A stretch of 64,000 nt of DNA from Phaeobacter piscinae (lineage in GTDB: Bacteria; Pseudomonadota; Alphaproteobacteria; Rhodobacterales; Rhodobacteraceae), in assembly GCF_002407245.1 (NCBI RefSeq), contig NZ_CP010681.1, forward strand, positions 868,001 through 932,000, written 5' to 3'. Position numbers and translations under genes: made by a program. Shown here one piece after another: positions 37,816-47,236 of the stretch (its first letter is position 1; each line of letters opens with the position of its first letter). The notes under the pieces are model-generated. The model had not been told where the DNA came from, did not search any database, and saw nothing but the letters and a program-made list of their open reading frames with translations.

Positions 37816-38573
37816 GTCAGCCTCATCGGGATACCGGCAGCGGCCATATGTTTTTTGGCTTCCTGCACAGTGAATTCACCAAAGTGAAAGATGGAGGCCG
37901 CCAGTACCGCGCTGGCACCGCCCTTGGTGACGCCCTCTACCAGATGGTCCAGCGTGCCGACACCACCAGAGGCAATCACGGGCACATCGACGGCATCGGA
38001 TATCGCGCGGGTCAGCGGCAGGTTGAAACCTGATTTGGTGCCGTCGCGGTCCATTGAGGTCAGCAGGATTTCTCCCGCACCTTTGGCCACCACCAGCCGG
38101 GCGAATTCAACCGCATCAATTCCGGTTTCGCGGCGACCGCCATGGGTGAAGATCTCCCATTTTCCAGGTGCCACCGTTTTTGCGTCAATGGCGCAGACGA
38201 TACACTGGCTGCCGAACTGATCCGCAGCCTCGCGAATGACATCCGGGTTGGCCACTGCTGCGGAATTGAACGAGACCTTATCGGCCCCAGCCAGGAGCAA
38301 GGCACGCACGTCTTCTTTGGTACGGACCCCACCGCCAACGGTGAGCGGTACGAAACATTGCTCCGCTGTGCGCCGAACCATATCGAACATGGTGCCACGG
38401 TTTTCATGGGTCGCGTGGATGTCAAGAAAGCAGATCTCATCCGCGCCGGCCGCATCATAGGCCTTGGCGGCCTCAACGGGATCGCCGGCGTCGCGCAGGC
38501 CAACGAAATTCACACCTTTGACCACGCGGCCATCAGCCACGTCGAGACAGGGGATAATGCGGGTTTTCAGCAT
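37812..38573 (-). CDS. hisF: Imidazole glycerol phosphate synthase subunit HisF
   Basis: Cyclase half of IGP synthase, partner of HisH encoded 5 kb away. The 253-residue barrel starts [23 protein letters not shown] (catalytic Asp11) and has [13 protein letters not shown], the second catalytic aspartate in [11 protein letters not shown], and [16 protein letters not shown]. Start chosen by family; the frame extends upstream into intergenic sequence. Confidence 0.97.
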   Translation of the reverse strand: MLKTRIIPCLDVADGRVVKGVNFVGLRDAGDPVEAAKAYDAAGADEICFLDIHATHENRGTMFDMVRRTAEQCFVPLTVGGGVRTKEDVRALLLAGADKVSFNSAAVANPDVIREAADQFGSQCIVCAIDAKTVAPGKWEIFTHGGRRETGIDAVEFARLVVAKGAGEILLTSMDRDGTKSGFNLPLTRAISDAVDVPVIASGGVGTLDHLVEGVTKGGASAVLAASIFHFGEFTVQEAKKHMAAAGIPMRLT

Positions 38574-38607
38574 GGAGGATCCCTTTGCCGCTGCGGTTGG
38601 CCTTGTC

Positions 38608-39090
38608 TTACTGCGCGGGTGGTTGGGATGCAATCGCGGGGCTGTGCCGCGCGATGCGGCGCATACTGTCCCGGACAATCAGGATATGAAACGGCATCAC
38701 CAGCGCCAGATAGATCCGCCCCAGAAGGTTATGCCGGTGTACCCAGGTGGCCATGTAAATCTGCCCATCGTGGCGTAAAACGGTGATGCGGAAATCCAGA
38801 TGACTGTCATCTGCGCCCAGGATCAATTCGCGGCTGTCCTCAAAGGTGACGGGAAAGATCGCGCCTTCGCCGATGTCACTCACCTCGGTTTTCAGTCCCA
38901 GAGGCCGCACAATCGCGTTGCGCAGGCGCAAAAGCGCTGAGGCCCATCCCGGCATCGACAGGCCAATATCGGCGGCCTCGCGCGGGGACAATGGGCTTTC
39001 AACCACATAGCCGTCGATGAAATCGCCGGGCGAGACCATCTGCCACAAACGGGCACTGTCGGGGAGGCGGGTCTTGCGGACGCGGGGCAT
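38608..39090 (-). CDS. DUF2867 domain-containing protein
   Basis: A 160-residue protein matching DUF2867, which has a START/Bet v 1-like ligand-binding fold. Conserved stretches are [47 protein letters not shown] and [26 protein letters not shown]. The last forms an amphipathic helix. It lies 34 bp upstream of hisF on the same strand and is probably co-transcribed, with no obvious link to histidine synthesis. Confidence 0.82.
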   Translation of the reverse strand: MPRVRKTRLPDSARLWQMVSPGDFIDGYVVESPLSPREAADIGLSMPGWASALLRLRNAIVRPLGLKTEVSDIGEGAIFPVTFEDSRELILGADDSHLDFRITVLRHDGQIYMATWVHRHNLLGRIYLALVMPFHILIVRDSMRRIARHSPAIASQPPAQ

Positions 39091-39360
39091 GGGCTGAGTT
39101 CCGTTTCTATTTTCGCACCGAATAGATCAACGGCACTATTGCGGCGCAATAAACGTCAATTTGCGACAGATGGGAAGCGGGCGCGGTGCCGCAGGGGGCG
39201 CGGCGTCTGCCTCGGCGCCATTTATGACTTCGCTTGCTGTGGTCAAATGATCGGACCCGGCTCTGTGGCACGGGTGTGCCGATGCCAAAGATGTGAATTG
39301 TACACAGGGCTTTGCTGGCTTGTTCTTAGCGTAGCCATTCCCAAATTCGGAGCTGCCGTT

Positions 39361-39807
39361 ATGATCAAATCCCTTGCCCTCGCCGGAGTCATTGCTGTTA
39401 TGTCTGCCCTTCCTGCCGCTGCTGACCTGATCAAAATACCAAGCCAGAAACCCGTGGCCGACACCATGGATGCGCTGCAGGCCGCCGTTGAGGGCGCGGG
39501 CGCCACGGTGTTTGCCCGTGTGGATCACGCCGCAGGGGCGCAGAAAGTGGATCTGTCGCTTGGTGACGCGCAGCTGCTGATTTTTGGCAATCCCAAACTG
39601 GGCACCCCGGTGATGCAGGCGGATCCGCGCGCGGGGTTGTTCCTGCCCCTGAAAATCCTCGCGTATCAGGACGCGGAGGGGCAGGTCTGGCTGACCTATG
39701 AAGATCCGGCCGAGATGCTCTCAGCGCTGGATGTTCCGGCCGATGCGGAGGCCGTGGCCAAGATGCAGGGCGCGCTTGGCAAGCTGACGGGTGCCGCGGT
39801 CAAATAA
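39361..39807 (+). CDS. Exported DUF302 domain protein
   Basis: A 148-residue protein with a cleavable signal peptide (MIKSLALAGVIAVMSALPAA) and a DUF302 domain: VADTMDALQAAVEGAGATVFARVDHAAGA, LLIFGNPKLGTPVMQADP, LPLKILAYQDAEGQVWLTYEDP. Such proteins are small periplasmic alpha-beta proteins of unknown role. GGAG lies 10 nt before the ATG; the longer open frame is rejected because it lacks a signal sequence. Confidence 0.9.
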   Translation: MIKSLALAGVIAVMSALPAAADLIKIPSQKPVADTMDALQAAVEGAGATVFARVDHAAGAQKVDLSLGDAQLLIFGNPKLGTPVMQADPRAGLFLPLKILAYQDAEGQVWLTYEDPAEMLSALDVPADAEAVAKMQGALGKLTGAAVK

Positions 39808-39901
39808 CGCGGGCGGTTTCAGCACAGGCGGAGGGGGCGCTGCCCTCTCTGGGCCTCTGGCCCATTCACCGCGGGGATATTTCCAGCCAGAAGAGGGGCG
39901 A

Positions 39902-40624
39902 TCAGCTTTTCAGGATCTTCAGCGCCTCGCCAAGGTCAATCGCGCCATCATAAAGCGCGCGACCGGAGATGGCGCCGTTCAAAGGCGCGCCGCAGGATTT
40001 GAGCGCCTGCAGATCGTCCAACGAAGAAACGCCGCCCGAGGCAATCACCGGAATACTCACGGCATTTGCCAGCGCGGCTGTGGCCTCAACGTTCGGACCT
40101 TTCATGGCGCCATCACGCAGAATATCGGTGTAGATAATCGCGGCCACACCGGCATCCTCAAAGGATTTTGCCAGATCGGTCACCATGACATCGGTCTCTT
40201 CGGCCCAACCCTTGGTGGCGACGCGGCCATTGCGGGCATCAATCCCGACGGCGACCTTGCCGGGGAAGGCGCGCGCCGCTTCGCGGACCAGATCGGGGTT
40301 CTCTACCGCGACGGTGCCGAGGATCACCCGCGCCAGACCTTTGTCAATCCAACGCTCGATGGTGGCCATGTCGCGAATGCCGCCGCCCAGCTGGGCCGGG
40401 ACCTTGCAGCGCTTCAGGATCTCTTCGACCGGGGCCGCGTTGACCGGCTCACCCGCAAAGGCCCCGTTCAGATCCACCAGATGCAGCCAATCACAGCCTG
40501 CCTCGACAAACTCCAGCGCCTGCGCTGCCGGGTCGTCATTGAAGACGGTGGTCTTCTCCATATCGCCGTGCAACAGGCGAACGGCCTGGCCATCCTTGAG
40601 GTCGATTGCGGGGTAGAGGATCAT
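39902..40624 (-). CDS. hisA: Phosphoribosylformimino-AICAR-phosphate isomerase HisA
   Basis: Amadori rearrangement step of histidine synthesis. The 240-residue barrel starts [21 protein letters not shown] (catalytic Asp8) and shows [40 protein letters not shown] (second catalytic Asp) and [13 protein letters not shown]. It stands alone between plus-strand genes. Confidence 0.97.
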   Translation of the reverse strand: MILYPAIDLKDGQAVRLLHGDMEKTTVFNDDPAAQALEFVEAGCDWLHLVDLNGAFAGEPVNAAPVEEILKRCKVPAQLGGGIRDMATIERWIDKGLARVILGTVAVENPDLVREAARAFPGKVAVGIDARNGRVATKGWAEETDVMVTDLAKSFEDAGVAAIIYTDILRDGAMKGPNVEATAALANAVSIPVIASGGVSSLDDLQALKSCGAPLNGAISGRALYDGAIDLGEALKILKS

Positions 40625-40756
40625 CCGGCCGGTCCTTCATCAAACTAAGCTGGCCTCTTTTGCACAAGGCCGCGCCGGATTGCAACGCGACCCGAGGTCA
40701 AGCTTGCCTGAATTGCCCCTTGGCGGCCAGACTGGCTGCAAAAGGGAGGATGACAC

Positions 40757-41143
40757 ATGAAAAAACTGGCACTTGGTATTGCCTGTGCATTGGGACTGGC
40801 GGGCATGGCCTCAGCTGATCCGGTGCTGGGCACCTGGAAAACCCAGCCTGATGACGGCTCATATGCGCATGTCACCATGGCGCCCTGCGGGGCTGCAGTC
40901 TGTGGCAAGATCAGCCGGACCTTCAATGCCGAGGGAGAGTATAAATCGCCCAACATCGGCAAAACGCTGGTGATCGACATGGTGGCGAATGGCGATGGCT
41001 CTTATGCGGGCAAGGTCTGGCGCCCCTCGAACAACAAGATCTATACCGGCAAGATGAACCTGTCCGGCAAATCGCTGGCCCTGCGCGGCTGCGTGGCGGG
41101 TGGGTTGATCTGCTCTAAACAGACCTGGAGCCGGGTGAAGTAA
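40757..41143 (+). CDS. Exported DUF2147 family protein
   Basis: A 128-residue protein with signal peptide (MKKLALGIACALGLAGMASA) and a DUF2147 domain: PVLGTWKTQPDDGSYAHV, CGAAVCGKI, GGKVWRPSNNKIYTGKM-like segment and LRGCVAGGLICSKQTW. Four cysteines suggest disulphides in the periplasm. GGGAGGA precedes the ATG. Divergent from hisA. Confidence 0.9.
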   Translation: MKKLALGIACALGLAGMASADPVLGTWKTQPDDGSYAHVTMAPCGAAVCGKISRTFNAEGEYKSPNIGKTLVIDMVANGDGSYAGKVWRPSNNKIYTGKMNLSGKSLALRGCVAGGLICSKQTWSRVK

Positions 41144-41181
41144 GCGCGCCCTTCAAGGTCACGTGAGTGGATCAGTACCTC

Positions 41182-41217
41182 AAGGGGGCGGCGGCATCAG
41201 ATCGGCGCCCTTTTTTT
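41182..41217 (+). terminator. Terminator after the DUF2147 gene
   Basis: Imperfect stem AAGGGGGCG/CGCCCTT (2-nt bulge) followed by seven T. Confidence 0.7.
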
Positions 41218-41260
41218 ATGCGCGTGCGGATGATGGGTGTGCAGAGACTGGGGCTGGGCC

Positions 41261-41632
41261 TTAGAACAGTCCCAGCTGCACCGGGATCGGCACAAAGCCA
41301 CGTTTGATCTGGCGGTCGCGATGTTTCTCGGCAGCGGCCAGGGCGGTTTCCTGGGATGTATAATAGCTGCGCCGCTGTTGACCGCCGGCCTCTCCCAGCG
41401 GGCCGTTGGTCTGTTCGACACACCACTCCCCGAACAGGGTCTGGCTCAGGTTCAACACGCAATAGCGGTGCTGACCTTCAATATAGTCGAATTTTTCGAG
41501 ACGGATCTGCACCGGGCGGCGACCTGCAAAAGACTGGGGATATCTGGGTTTGCGGTGTATGCCCGTGTGCGCCCCCACTGTCCATCCATTCTCGCCCGGA
41601 TTTCGCATTCCCATGCTGCGTCCGGTTGCCAT
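41261..41632 (-). CDS. WGR domain protein
   Basis: The C-terminal 80 residues are a WGR-like domain: VQIRLEKFDYIEGQHRYCVL, TLFGEWCVEQTNGPLGEAGGQQ, SYYTSQETALAAAEKHRDRQIKRG, a small nucleic acid-binding module. The tryptophan-glycine-arginine core is altered to TNGPLG. The start is uncertain; 41632 (ATG) is taken because the longer frame (to 41740) would run into the upstream peroxiredoxin gene. ATG at 41614 or 41608 are possible. Confidence 0.7.
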   Translation of the reverse strand: MATGRSMGMRNPGENGWTVGAHTGIHRKPRYPQSFAGRRPVQIRLEKFDYIEGQHRYCVLNLSQTLFGEWCVEQTNGPLGEAGGQQRRSYYTSQETALAAAEKHRDRQIKRGFVPIPVQLGLF

Positions 41633-41687
41633 CTGGCCACAGCACCCTGCGGCCAGATACCCCCCTTTATCGGTCTGCGGCTTGTGA

Positions 41688-42224
41688 TCAGACGTCGCCG
41701 TCGTATTCGCCGCGCGCGGGGTAGTCATTGGCGATGGCAAAATCCAGCGCCGAGACCAGCTCCGAGAAATGCGGGCGCACGAAGGGCATGGTCTGCACCG
41801 ATCCGTAATAAAGCGTCTGCTCAGGCGTCACCATGAACAGGCCGGGTTCGGAAAACAGTGCCGGTTCTTCGATCCCGATGGAGGTCTTCCCGCGCGAGGT
41901 GGACAGATACAGCCCCCACTGGCGGGCGACATTCAGCGACAGGTCATAACCAAAGCGCAGCGCCTTAGCGCCGATCTTGTCGGCCATGGCGCGGGTCCGT
42001 TCCTCGCCATCACTGCTGACGGCGATACAGGCCACGCCGCGGCTGGCGAAATCAGCAACCCGCTTTTCCAGCTCAGTCAGATAGTTGGCGCAGATCGGGC
42101 AGTGCAATCCGCGGTAAAAACAGATCACTGTGCCCCGTGTCGCATCTTCTGACGACAGATCAAATGTCCCGTGGTCCAGTGTCGGCAGGGTGAGATCGGG
42201 TGTTTTTTGGCGTGGCATCAGCAT
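41688..42224 (-). CDS. Peroxiredoxin-like (AhpC/TSA family) protein
   Basis: A 178-residue thioredoxin-fold protein with the redox motif GLHCPICANYL (C-x2-C) after CFYR, as in the 'peroxiredoxin-like' AhpC/TSA group, then VAVSSDGEE-type CIAVSSDGEERTRAMADKI. The ATG at 42224 has AAGGA 7 nt upstream; a longer frame lacks one. The gene is divergent from an AraC regulator (82 bp between starts), which probably controls it. Confidence 0.87.
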   Translation of the reverse strand: MLMPRQKTPDLTLPTLDHGTFDLSSEDATRGTVICFYRGLHCPICANYLTELEKRVADFASRGVACIAVSSDGEERTRAMADKIGAKALRFGYDLSLNVARQWGLYLSTSRGKTSIGIEEPALFSEPGLFMVTPEQTLYYGSVQTMPFVRPHFSELVSALDFAIANDYPARGEYDGDV

Positions 42225-42305
42225 GGGGTGGTCCTTGTCAGATCGCAGTTTTGGTGGCTTGTTTTTCATCTTTGCGCAGATTATGGTCACATAAATCCGA
42301 AAAAT

Positions 42306-43058
42306 ATGATGGATAATCCGATTTCCATGGACCGTCTGACCACATTGATGGATCGCTTCCAGCTCAGCGTATGCGCCGCAGGGCCGGGGGAGGCGAACCT
42401 TATCGCCCTTGCGGATCCCAAAGGTGAGCCGGTGTGTATCTGCTATCGTACGAATGAGCGGTCACAGATGCCCACCTCTGCTGCGGTGATGTGGGCGGCG
42501 CGGGTGGAATGGTCTGGACGCCGCAACCCGTTTCTCGCGGCTCTTCCGGCGCAGGTTGAATATGACATCTCCGATGCCTCGGAGGTGCAGGCTCTCGTGC
42601 GTGCAATGCGGGGGGAGGCTGAGGCCGGTCGATGTGGGGCGCAATCGGTGATCAACCGCTTGGGCGAGGTGCTGATGGTGCATCTTCTGCGCAACCAGCT
42701 TCAGAATGGTGCGACCGAGCCGGGGCTGCTGGCCGGGCTGGCGGACCCGCGGCTGAGTCGGGCGATTGTCGCCATGCATGATCATCCGGGCCGCCTCTGG
42801 AGCAATGCCGACCTTGCCGAGATCGCAGGATTGTCGCTATCGCGTTTTGCCGAAGTTTTCGCCGCAGAGGTGGGAGAAACCCCGATCGGATACCTGCGCC
42901 GCTGGCGGTTGATCCTTGCACATCAGGATCTGTCGCGCGGGGACCGGGTCGATGCCGTGGCCCGGCGCTACGCGTATAGCAGCCCCGAAGGTTTCAGCCG
43001 TGCCTTTCGCAAGGCCTATGACGTGGCGCCGCTGTCCCTGCGCATGGCGGCTGCCTGA
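42306..43058 (+). CDS. AraC-family transcriptional regulator
   Basis: A 250-residue regulator: an N-terminal ligand domain of the small cupin type (MDRLTTLMDRFQL) and two C-terminal helix-turn-helix motifs, with NADLAEIAGLSLSRFAEVFAAEVGETPIGYLRRWRL and VARRYAYSSPEGFSRAFRKAYDVAPLSLR. The start is one of the closely spaced ATGs at 42306, 42309 or 42327. It is divergent from the peroxiredoxin-like gene. Confidence 0.9.
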   Translation: MMDNPISMDRLTTLMDRFQLSVCAAGPGEANLIALADPKGEPVCICYRTNERSQMPTSAAVMWAARVEWSGRRNPFLAALPAQVEYDISDASEVQALVRAMRGEAEAGRCGAQSVINRLGEVLMVHLLRNQLQNGATEPGLLAGLADPRLSRAIVAMHDHPGRLWSNADLAEIAGLSLSRFAEVFAAEVGETPIGYLRRWRLILAHQDLSRGDRVDAVARRYAYSSPEGFSRAFRKAYDVAPLSLRMAAA

Positions 43059-43100
43059 TCGCCGCCGCGCCTGTCATCTTTCCATAAATACTCAAATACA

Positions 43101-43127
43101 AAAGCCACCTGCGCAGCAGGTGGCTTT
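43101..43127. terminator. Bidirectional terminator between araC-type gene and hisH
   Basis: Perfect 12-bp stem AAAGCCACCTGC/GCAGGTGGCTTT with a 3-nt loop between convergent genes. Confidence 0.8.
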
Positions 43128-43155
43128 CGGATGTCATGATATAACAACCCTTGGG

Positions 43156-43794
43156 TTACGGCGCCCAGGTCAGGAAATTCCCGATCATCCGCAGGCCAAT
43201 GTCCTGGCTTTTCTCCGGGTGGAACTGCATCCCCACCATGGTGTCACGACCAATAACCGCGGTGACATCGCCGCCGTAATCCACATGTGCCAACCGTTCG
43301 GATGGGTCACTCACTCGGAAATGGTAGGAGTGCACAAAATAGCAGTGATCGCCGGACGTGATGCCATCAAACATCGCGTGGTCATGGTCGATCACCAGAT
43401 TGTTCCAGCCCATATGCGGCACCTTCAGGGTGCTGTCGCTGGGCGTGATCTTGACCACATCTCCTGCGACCCAGCCAAGGCCTGGAGTGTCGCGGTATTC
43501 GTGGCCGGTGGTGGCCATCAGCTGCATACCGACACAAATTCCCAGAAAGGGGCGACCGTTCTGTTCGACGGCCTCCACCATGGCCTCATAGATGCCGCGG
43601 TGGCCGCGCAGCTCCTCCGCGCAGGCCGGGAAGGCGCCATCGCCGGGCAGCACCAGCCGGTCGGCCCGCGCCACAACATCGGCGTCCGAGGTCACCACAA
43701 CCTCGCCGCCATCCACCTCCCGCGCCATGCGTTGAAAGGCTTTTTCGGCCGAGTGCAGATTGCCGGATTCGTAGTCGATGATCGCGGTCAGCAT
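43156..43794 (-). CDS. hisH: Imidazole glycerol phosphate synthase subunit HisH
   Basis: Glutaminase half of IGP synthase. The 212-residue class I amidotransferase starts MLTAIIDYESGNLHS and has the nucleophile Cys87 in FLGICVGMQL and the His/Glu pair in MQFHPEKS. The start at 43794 lies 1 bp after the hisB stop; the longer frame overlaps hisB and is rejected. Confidence 0.97.
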   Translation of the reverse strand: MLTAIIDYESGNLHSAEKAFQRMAREVDGGEVVVTSDADVVARADRLVLPGDGAFPACAEELRGHRGIYEAMVEAVEQNGRPFLGICVGMQLMATTGHEYRDTPGLGWVAGDVVKITPSDSTLKVPHMGWNNLVIDHDHAMFDGITSGDHCYFVHSYHFRVSDPSERLAHVDYGGDVTAVIGRDTMVGMQFHPEKSQDIGLRMIGNFLTWAP

Positions 43795-43795
43795 A

Positions 43796-44383
43796 TTAGA
43801 GCGCACCTTTGGTCGACGGGATGGCATCGCCTTTGCGCGGATCGGTTTCGACAGCCGTGCGCAGGGCGCGGGCCACGGCCTTGAATGCCGCTTCGGCGAT
43901 GTGATGACTGTTGAAGCCATGCAACTGGTCAATATGCAGGGTGATGCCGCCGTGCGTGCTCAGCGCCTGAAAGAACTCGCGCACCAGTTCGGTGTCGAAA
44001 GTGCCGATCTTCTGGGTCGGGAGGTCCACATTCCAGATCAGGAAGGGGCGCGCCGACAGATCCAGCGCACAGCGCACCTGCGCGTCATCCATCGGCAGGT
44101 GGCATTCGCCATAGCGGTTGATGCCCTTCTTGTCGCCAAGGGCCGCAACCAGTGCCTGCCCCAGCGCGATGCCGGTATCCTCGACGGTGTGGTGATCATC
44201 AATGTGATAATCGCCTTTGGCGCGGATGGTCATATCGATCAGCGAATGGCGGGACAGCTGGTCCAGCATATGGTCGAAAAAGCCGACGCCGGTCTGGTTG
44301 TCATAGGCACCGGTCCCGTCGAGGTTGATCTCGACAGTGATCTCGGTTTCGGCGGTCTTGCGGGTGATCTGAGCGCTACGCAT
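43796..44383 (-). CDS. hisB: Imidazoleglycerol-phosphate dehydratase HisB
   Basis: Mn-dependent dehydratase of histidine synthesis, 195 residues from the chosen ATG. Metal motifs are [29 protein letters not shown] and [14 protein letters not shown], with [13 protein letters not shown]. Start at 44383 (MRSAQITRK) has AAGGA at good spacing; an ATG three codons upstream (44392) is too close to that site. First gene of hisB-hisH. Confidence 0.96.
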   Translation of the reverse strand: MRSAQITRKTAETEITVEINLDGTGAYDNQTGVGFFDHMLDQLSRHSLIDMTIRAKGDYHIDDHHTVEDTGIALGQALVAALGDKKGINRYGECHLPMDDAQVRCALDLSARPFLIWNVDLPTQKIGTFDTELVREFFQALSTHGGITLHIDQLHGFNSHHIAEAAFKAVARALRTAVETDPRKGDAIPSTKGAL

Positions 44384-44585
44384 GGTCGGCATGTCCTTGA
44401 TATCCTGCGCCGCTTATAGGGGCAGGGCGGGGGCGCGCTCAAGCCTGCCGCCGCAATTGGCGCAAAACTGTTGCGCCATTCGACCGCGCAGCCCCCACGG
44501 GAGGCCGCGCCGGGGATTGCCTCCGCCGCGCCTGCGTGTCAGCTTGGCGGTCAAACCACGCATTCCCAAACAGTTGAGGGGCACC

Positions 44586-44825
44586 ATGTCCACCTGCGTC
44601 TTTATCCAGATCCGCTGCAAGCCCGGCACCACCTACAAGGTCGCCGAGGAGATTGCTCTGCGTGAAATCCATTCCGAGCTTTATTCCACCAGCGGGGACT
44701 ATGATCTGTTGATGAAGCTATACATTCCCAGCGATCAGGATGTTGGCAAATATATCAATGACCAGCTCTTGGTCATCGACGGGATCGAACGCTCGCTCAC
44801 CACAATGACCTTCAAGGTGTTCTGA
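44586..44825 (+). CDS. Stand-alone Lrp/AsnC ligand-binding (RAM) domain protein
   Basis: A 79-residue protein that consists only of the RAM domain of Lrp/AsnC regulators (TCVFIQIRCKPGTTYKVAEEI, ELYSTSGDYDLLMKLYIPSDQDVGKYI, IDGIERSLTTMTFKVF), with no DNA-binding domain. Such proteins may bind amino acids or modulate full-length Lrp partners. The ATG follows GAGGGG. Divergent from hisB. Confidence 0.9.
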   Translation: MSTCVFIQIRCKPGTTYKVAEEIALREIHSELYSTSGDYDLLMKLYIPSDQDVGKYINDQLLVIDGIERSLTTMTFKVF

Positions 44826-45166
44826 TCCGCCGCAGCGTTCGGGGCAGCGGGGGAGCGGCGCGGGTCCATGCCACGCCACCTCCCTTGCCCCGGTTTCCCC
44901 GACCTACCGGATACAGTGGTCCCCGGATCCACTGGCGCTCTGTACCCCGCAAGTCCCGGACCGTCTGGTTCCCCCCGAAACCATCTGATCGCAGGGCCAT
45001 GCGGGATCACATAATCAACTGGTGCTGAAATGCTGGTTTGGAACACCTTTGGAATAGGATAATCCTTGCAGCATTTCACGGTCCATTCACGGGGAAAAAT
45101 CGCAGGTTTGTGACATTGTCGATTTGGGAGGCCATGCTGCGCCCCACCGTGATAAGCCACCTGACC
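44826..45166. other. Intergenic without recognisable gene
   Basis: No plausible gene. Short repeats are present: AAATGCTG/CAGCATTT bracket about 38 bp near 45027-45080, and CCGGATACAGTGG resembles CCGGATCCACTGG 20 bp later. A possible 28-codon frame from ATG 45134 has its Shine-Dalgarno motif only 2 nt away and is not called. Confidence 0.5.
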
Positions 45167-45198
45167 AAGAAAAAGCGGCGCCATGATCTGACGCCGCT
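45167..45198 (-). terminator. Terminator of the class III aminotransferase gene
   Basis: On the minus strand AGCGGCG/CGCCGCT with an 11-nt loop is followed by TTTTTC. Confidence 0.85.
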
Positions 45199-45238
45199 GC
45201 CGTGGATTTTGCAGTCTTAATTGCCGCGCTTTTTCGCG

Positions 45239-46591
45239 TTAGTGGGCCAGGTGGCCACCGGCCTTCAGCTCCGCGTAGCTGGCGTCAATCGCGGTCTTCA
45301 GGCGGGTCAGCATCTCGTCAACTTCCTCGCGGGTGATGATCAGCGGCGGGCATAGCGCCACCGCATTGCCAGCCACCGCCCGCAAGATCAGCCCATTATC
45401 CTGACACAGCCGTTGCGCGGTTGCACCGGCACGCCCTTTTTCAAAACTCGCGCCGGTGGTTTTGTTCGACACCAGCTCCAGCGCCGCAATCAATCCCTTG
45501 CCGCGCACTTCGCCCACCAGCGGATGGTCGGTGAAAATCTCCCGCAGCTGCGCCTGCAAATAGCTGCCCACCTCGGCGGCATGCGCAAACAGGTTATCCC
45601 GCTCGTAAATCTCCAGCGTCTTCAGCGCTGCCGCACAGGCGGCGGGGTGACCGGAGTAGGTATAGCCGTGACCAAACACGCCCACCTCATTGGTCTGATC
45701 CACCATCGCCTCATACATCCAGCCCGGAATGACTGAGGCAGAGATCGGGAAATAGGCAGACGACAGCTGCTTGGCGAAGGTCATCAGGTCCGGCGTGATG
45801 CCCATGGTGGTGCAGCCGAAATCCGCACCGGTGCGGCCAAAGCCACAGATCACCTCATCCGCCCAGATCAGAATGCCGTATTTGCGCAGCAGCGCCTGCA
45901 GCCCCTCATAATACCCCTCCGGCGGCACGATCACGCCGGAGGCGCCGGTGATCGGCTCCACGATCATCGCGGCAATGGTGTCGGGATCTTCAGCAAGGAT
46001 CTGATCCTCAAGGTTTTGCAGGATCCGCTCGACAAACTGCGCTTCGGTCTCATTGCCCTGCCGGGCGGTGTAATAATGCGGCGAGTCGGCGCGCAGGATG
46101 CTCAGCGCCTCCAGCGGCGCGTCGAAATGCGCCAGATTCGCGGGCAGGGACGTCAGTGAACCGGCCGCCACCGTGACCCCGTGATAGCCGCGCTCGCGGG
46201 TGATGATCTTGCGTTTTTCCGGCTTGCCGATTGCATTGAAGTAATAGCGTAGCATCTTGTAATGGGTGTCATTGGCATCCGAGCCGGAGTTGCCGAAGAA
46301 GATATAGGCATCCTCCACCGGCACCATCGCCGCCAGTTTATCCGCCAGATCCTGGATCGGCTGATGCGTCTTGCCGCCAAAGGTGTGGGAGAAGGGCAGC
46401 TTGTGCAGCTGTTCGGTGATCGCATCCATCACCTCGGTGTTGCTGTAGCCCAGCGAGGTGCACCAAAGACCCGCAAGCCCTTCGATATATTTGCGCCCGT
46501 CGCTGTCGAACACATAGATGCCTTCGCCCCGCTCAAGGCAAAGCTGTTCAGTGGCGGTGAAATTGGTGGTGGGATAGATGACCGGGGCCAT
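45239..46591 (-). CDS. Class III PLP-dependent aminotransferase
   Basis: A 450-residue omega-type aminotransferase. The N-terminus reads PTTNFTATEQLCLERGEGIYVFDSDG, followed by FGNSGSDANDTHYKMLRYY, ADEVICGFGRTG, and the PLP lysine in MTFAKQLSSAYFPIS. The closest groups include pyruvate-dependent omega-transaminases and diaminobutyrate/taurine enzymes; the substrate cannot be assigned. The ATG at 46591 follows AGGAGG, so the 35-codon upstream extension is rejected. It has its own terminator. Confidence 0.92.
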   Translation of the reverse strand: MAPVIYPTTNFTATEQLCLERGEGIYVFDSDGRKYIEGLAGLWCTSLGYSNTEVMDAITEQLHKLPFSHTFGGKTHQPIQDLADKLAAMVPVEDAYIFFGNSGSDANDTHYKMLRYYFNAIGKPEKRKIITRERGYHGVTVAAGSLTSLPANLAHFDAPLEALSILRADSPHYYTARQGNETEAQFVERILQNLEDQILAEDPDTIAAMIVEPITGASGVIVPPEGYYEGLQALLRKYGILIWADEVICGFGRTGADFGCTTMGITPDLMTFAKQLSSAYFPISASVIPGWMYEAMVDQTNEVGVFGHGYTYSGHPAACAAALKTLEIYERDNLFAHAAEVGSYLQAQLREIFTDHPLVGEVRGKGLIAALELVSNKTTGASFEKGRAGATAQRLCQDNGLILRAVAGNAVALCPPLIITREEVDEMLTRLKTAIDASYAELKAGGHLAH

Positions 46592-46767
46592 GGGCTGTTG
46601 TCCTCCTGAGCTGGCGCGCCGCCGTGGCGGCATATCGGCGATGGGGCTTGCGCCCCCTTTGGCCACAGCATTGGCGGGTTTTGAGAGTCGGGTCAAAGGA
46701 ATTTGATCAAATCTTCACGCCAATTCCGCACAGGCCACATGTGGCGCGCAGCAAAAGGCAGAAACGC

Positions 46768-46795
46768 AAAAGGCCGCTCAAAAGAGCGGCCTTTG
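46768..46795 (-). terminator. Terminator of tRNA-Gly copy 1
   Basis: Perfect 11-bp stem AAAGGCCGCTC/GAGCGGCCTTT with a 4-nt loop, 10 bp downstream of the tRNA 3' end on the minus strand. Confidence 0.85.
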
Positions 46796-46804
46796 CAATC
46801 CAAA

Positions 46805-46879
46805 TGGAGCGGGCGAGGCGATTCGAACGCCCGACCCTAACCTTGGCAAGGTTATGCTCTACCCCTGAGCTACGCCCGC
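46805..46879 (-). tRNA. tRNA-Gly (GCC), copy 1
   Basis: A 75-nt cloverleaf with encoded CCA: acceptor GCGGGCG/CGCCCGC, anticodon loop CTTGCCAAG (GCC), and T arm GGGCGTTCGAATCGCCT-like with TTCGAAT. Identical to copies 2 and 3; the flank differs by one base (CCATTTGG). Confidence 0.97.
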
Positions 46880-47060
46880 GCTGCCATTTGGTGAGGCGGT
46901 ATGTAGGAAATTGCTGCAGCCCCCGCAAGAGGGAAAATGACCTGCCATAGCAGAAAATAGCAAAACCCACGCTGGCCCTGCACACTCGCGGGCCTGCGCT
47001 TTACCGCCCGCGCTGGTCCGGCATAAATCCTCTAGTGGATTGTTTTCATTGGACAAAGAA

Positions 47061-47086
47061 AAAGCCGCTCAATTGAGCGGCCTTTC
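47061..47086 (-). terminator. Terminator of tRNA-Gly copy 2
   Basis: Stem AAAGCCGCTC/GAGCGGCCTTT with one bulged base and an AATT loop. Confidence 0.75.
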
Positions 47087-47185
47087 TGTCCAAATGGAGC
47101 GGGCGAGGCGATTCGAACGCCCGACCCTAACCTTGGCAAGGTTATGCTCTACCCCTGAGCTACGCCCGCGCTGCCATTCGGTGAG
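47086..47185. repeat. 100-bp direct repeat, left copy (contains tRNA-Gly copy 2)
   Basis: Runs from CTGTCCAAATGG to CCATTCGGTGAG and is identical, base for base, to 49383-49482. Together the two copies bracket the restriction-modification genes. Confidence 0.95.
47095..47169 (-). tRNA. tRNA-Gly (GCC), copy 2
   Basis: Same 75-nt tRNA sequence as copies 1 and 3, with anticodon GCC and encoded CCA. It has its own downstream terminator. Confidence 0.97.
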
Positions 47186-47236
47186 CCGGTGAATAGGCAA
47201 TTGCGCGCAGGGCTGCAATAGGAAAACAGCGGCTTT

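Noticed and set aside
45134..45220. 28-codon frame (MLRPTVISHL...) with GGGAGG upstream
   Set aside because: The Shine-Dalgarno motif is only 2 nt from the ATG, and the frame runs through the terminator hairpin of the neighbouring gene.
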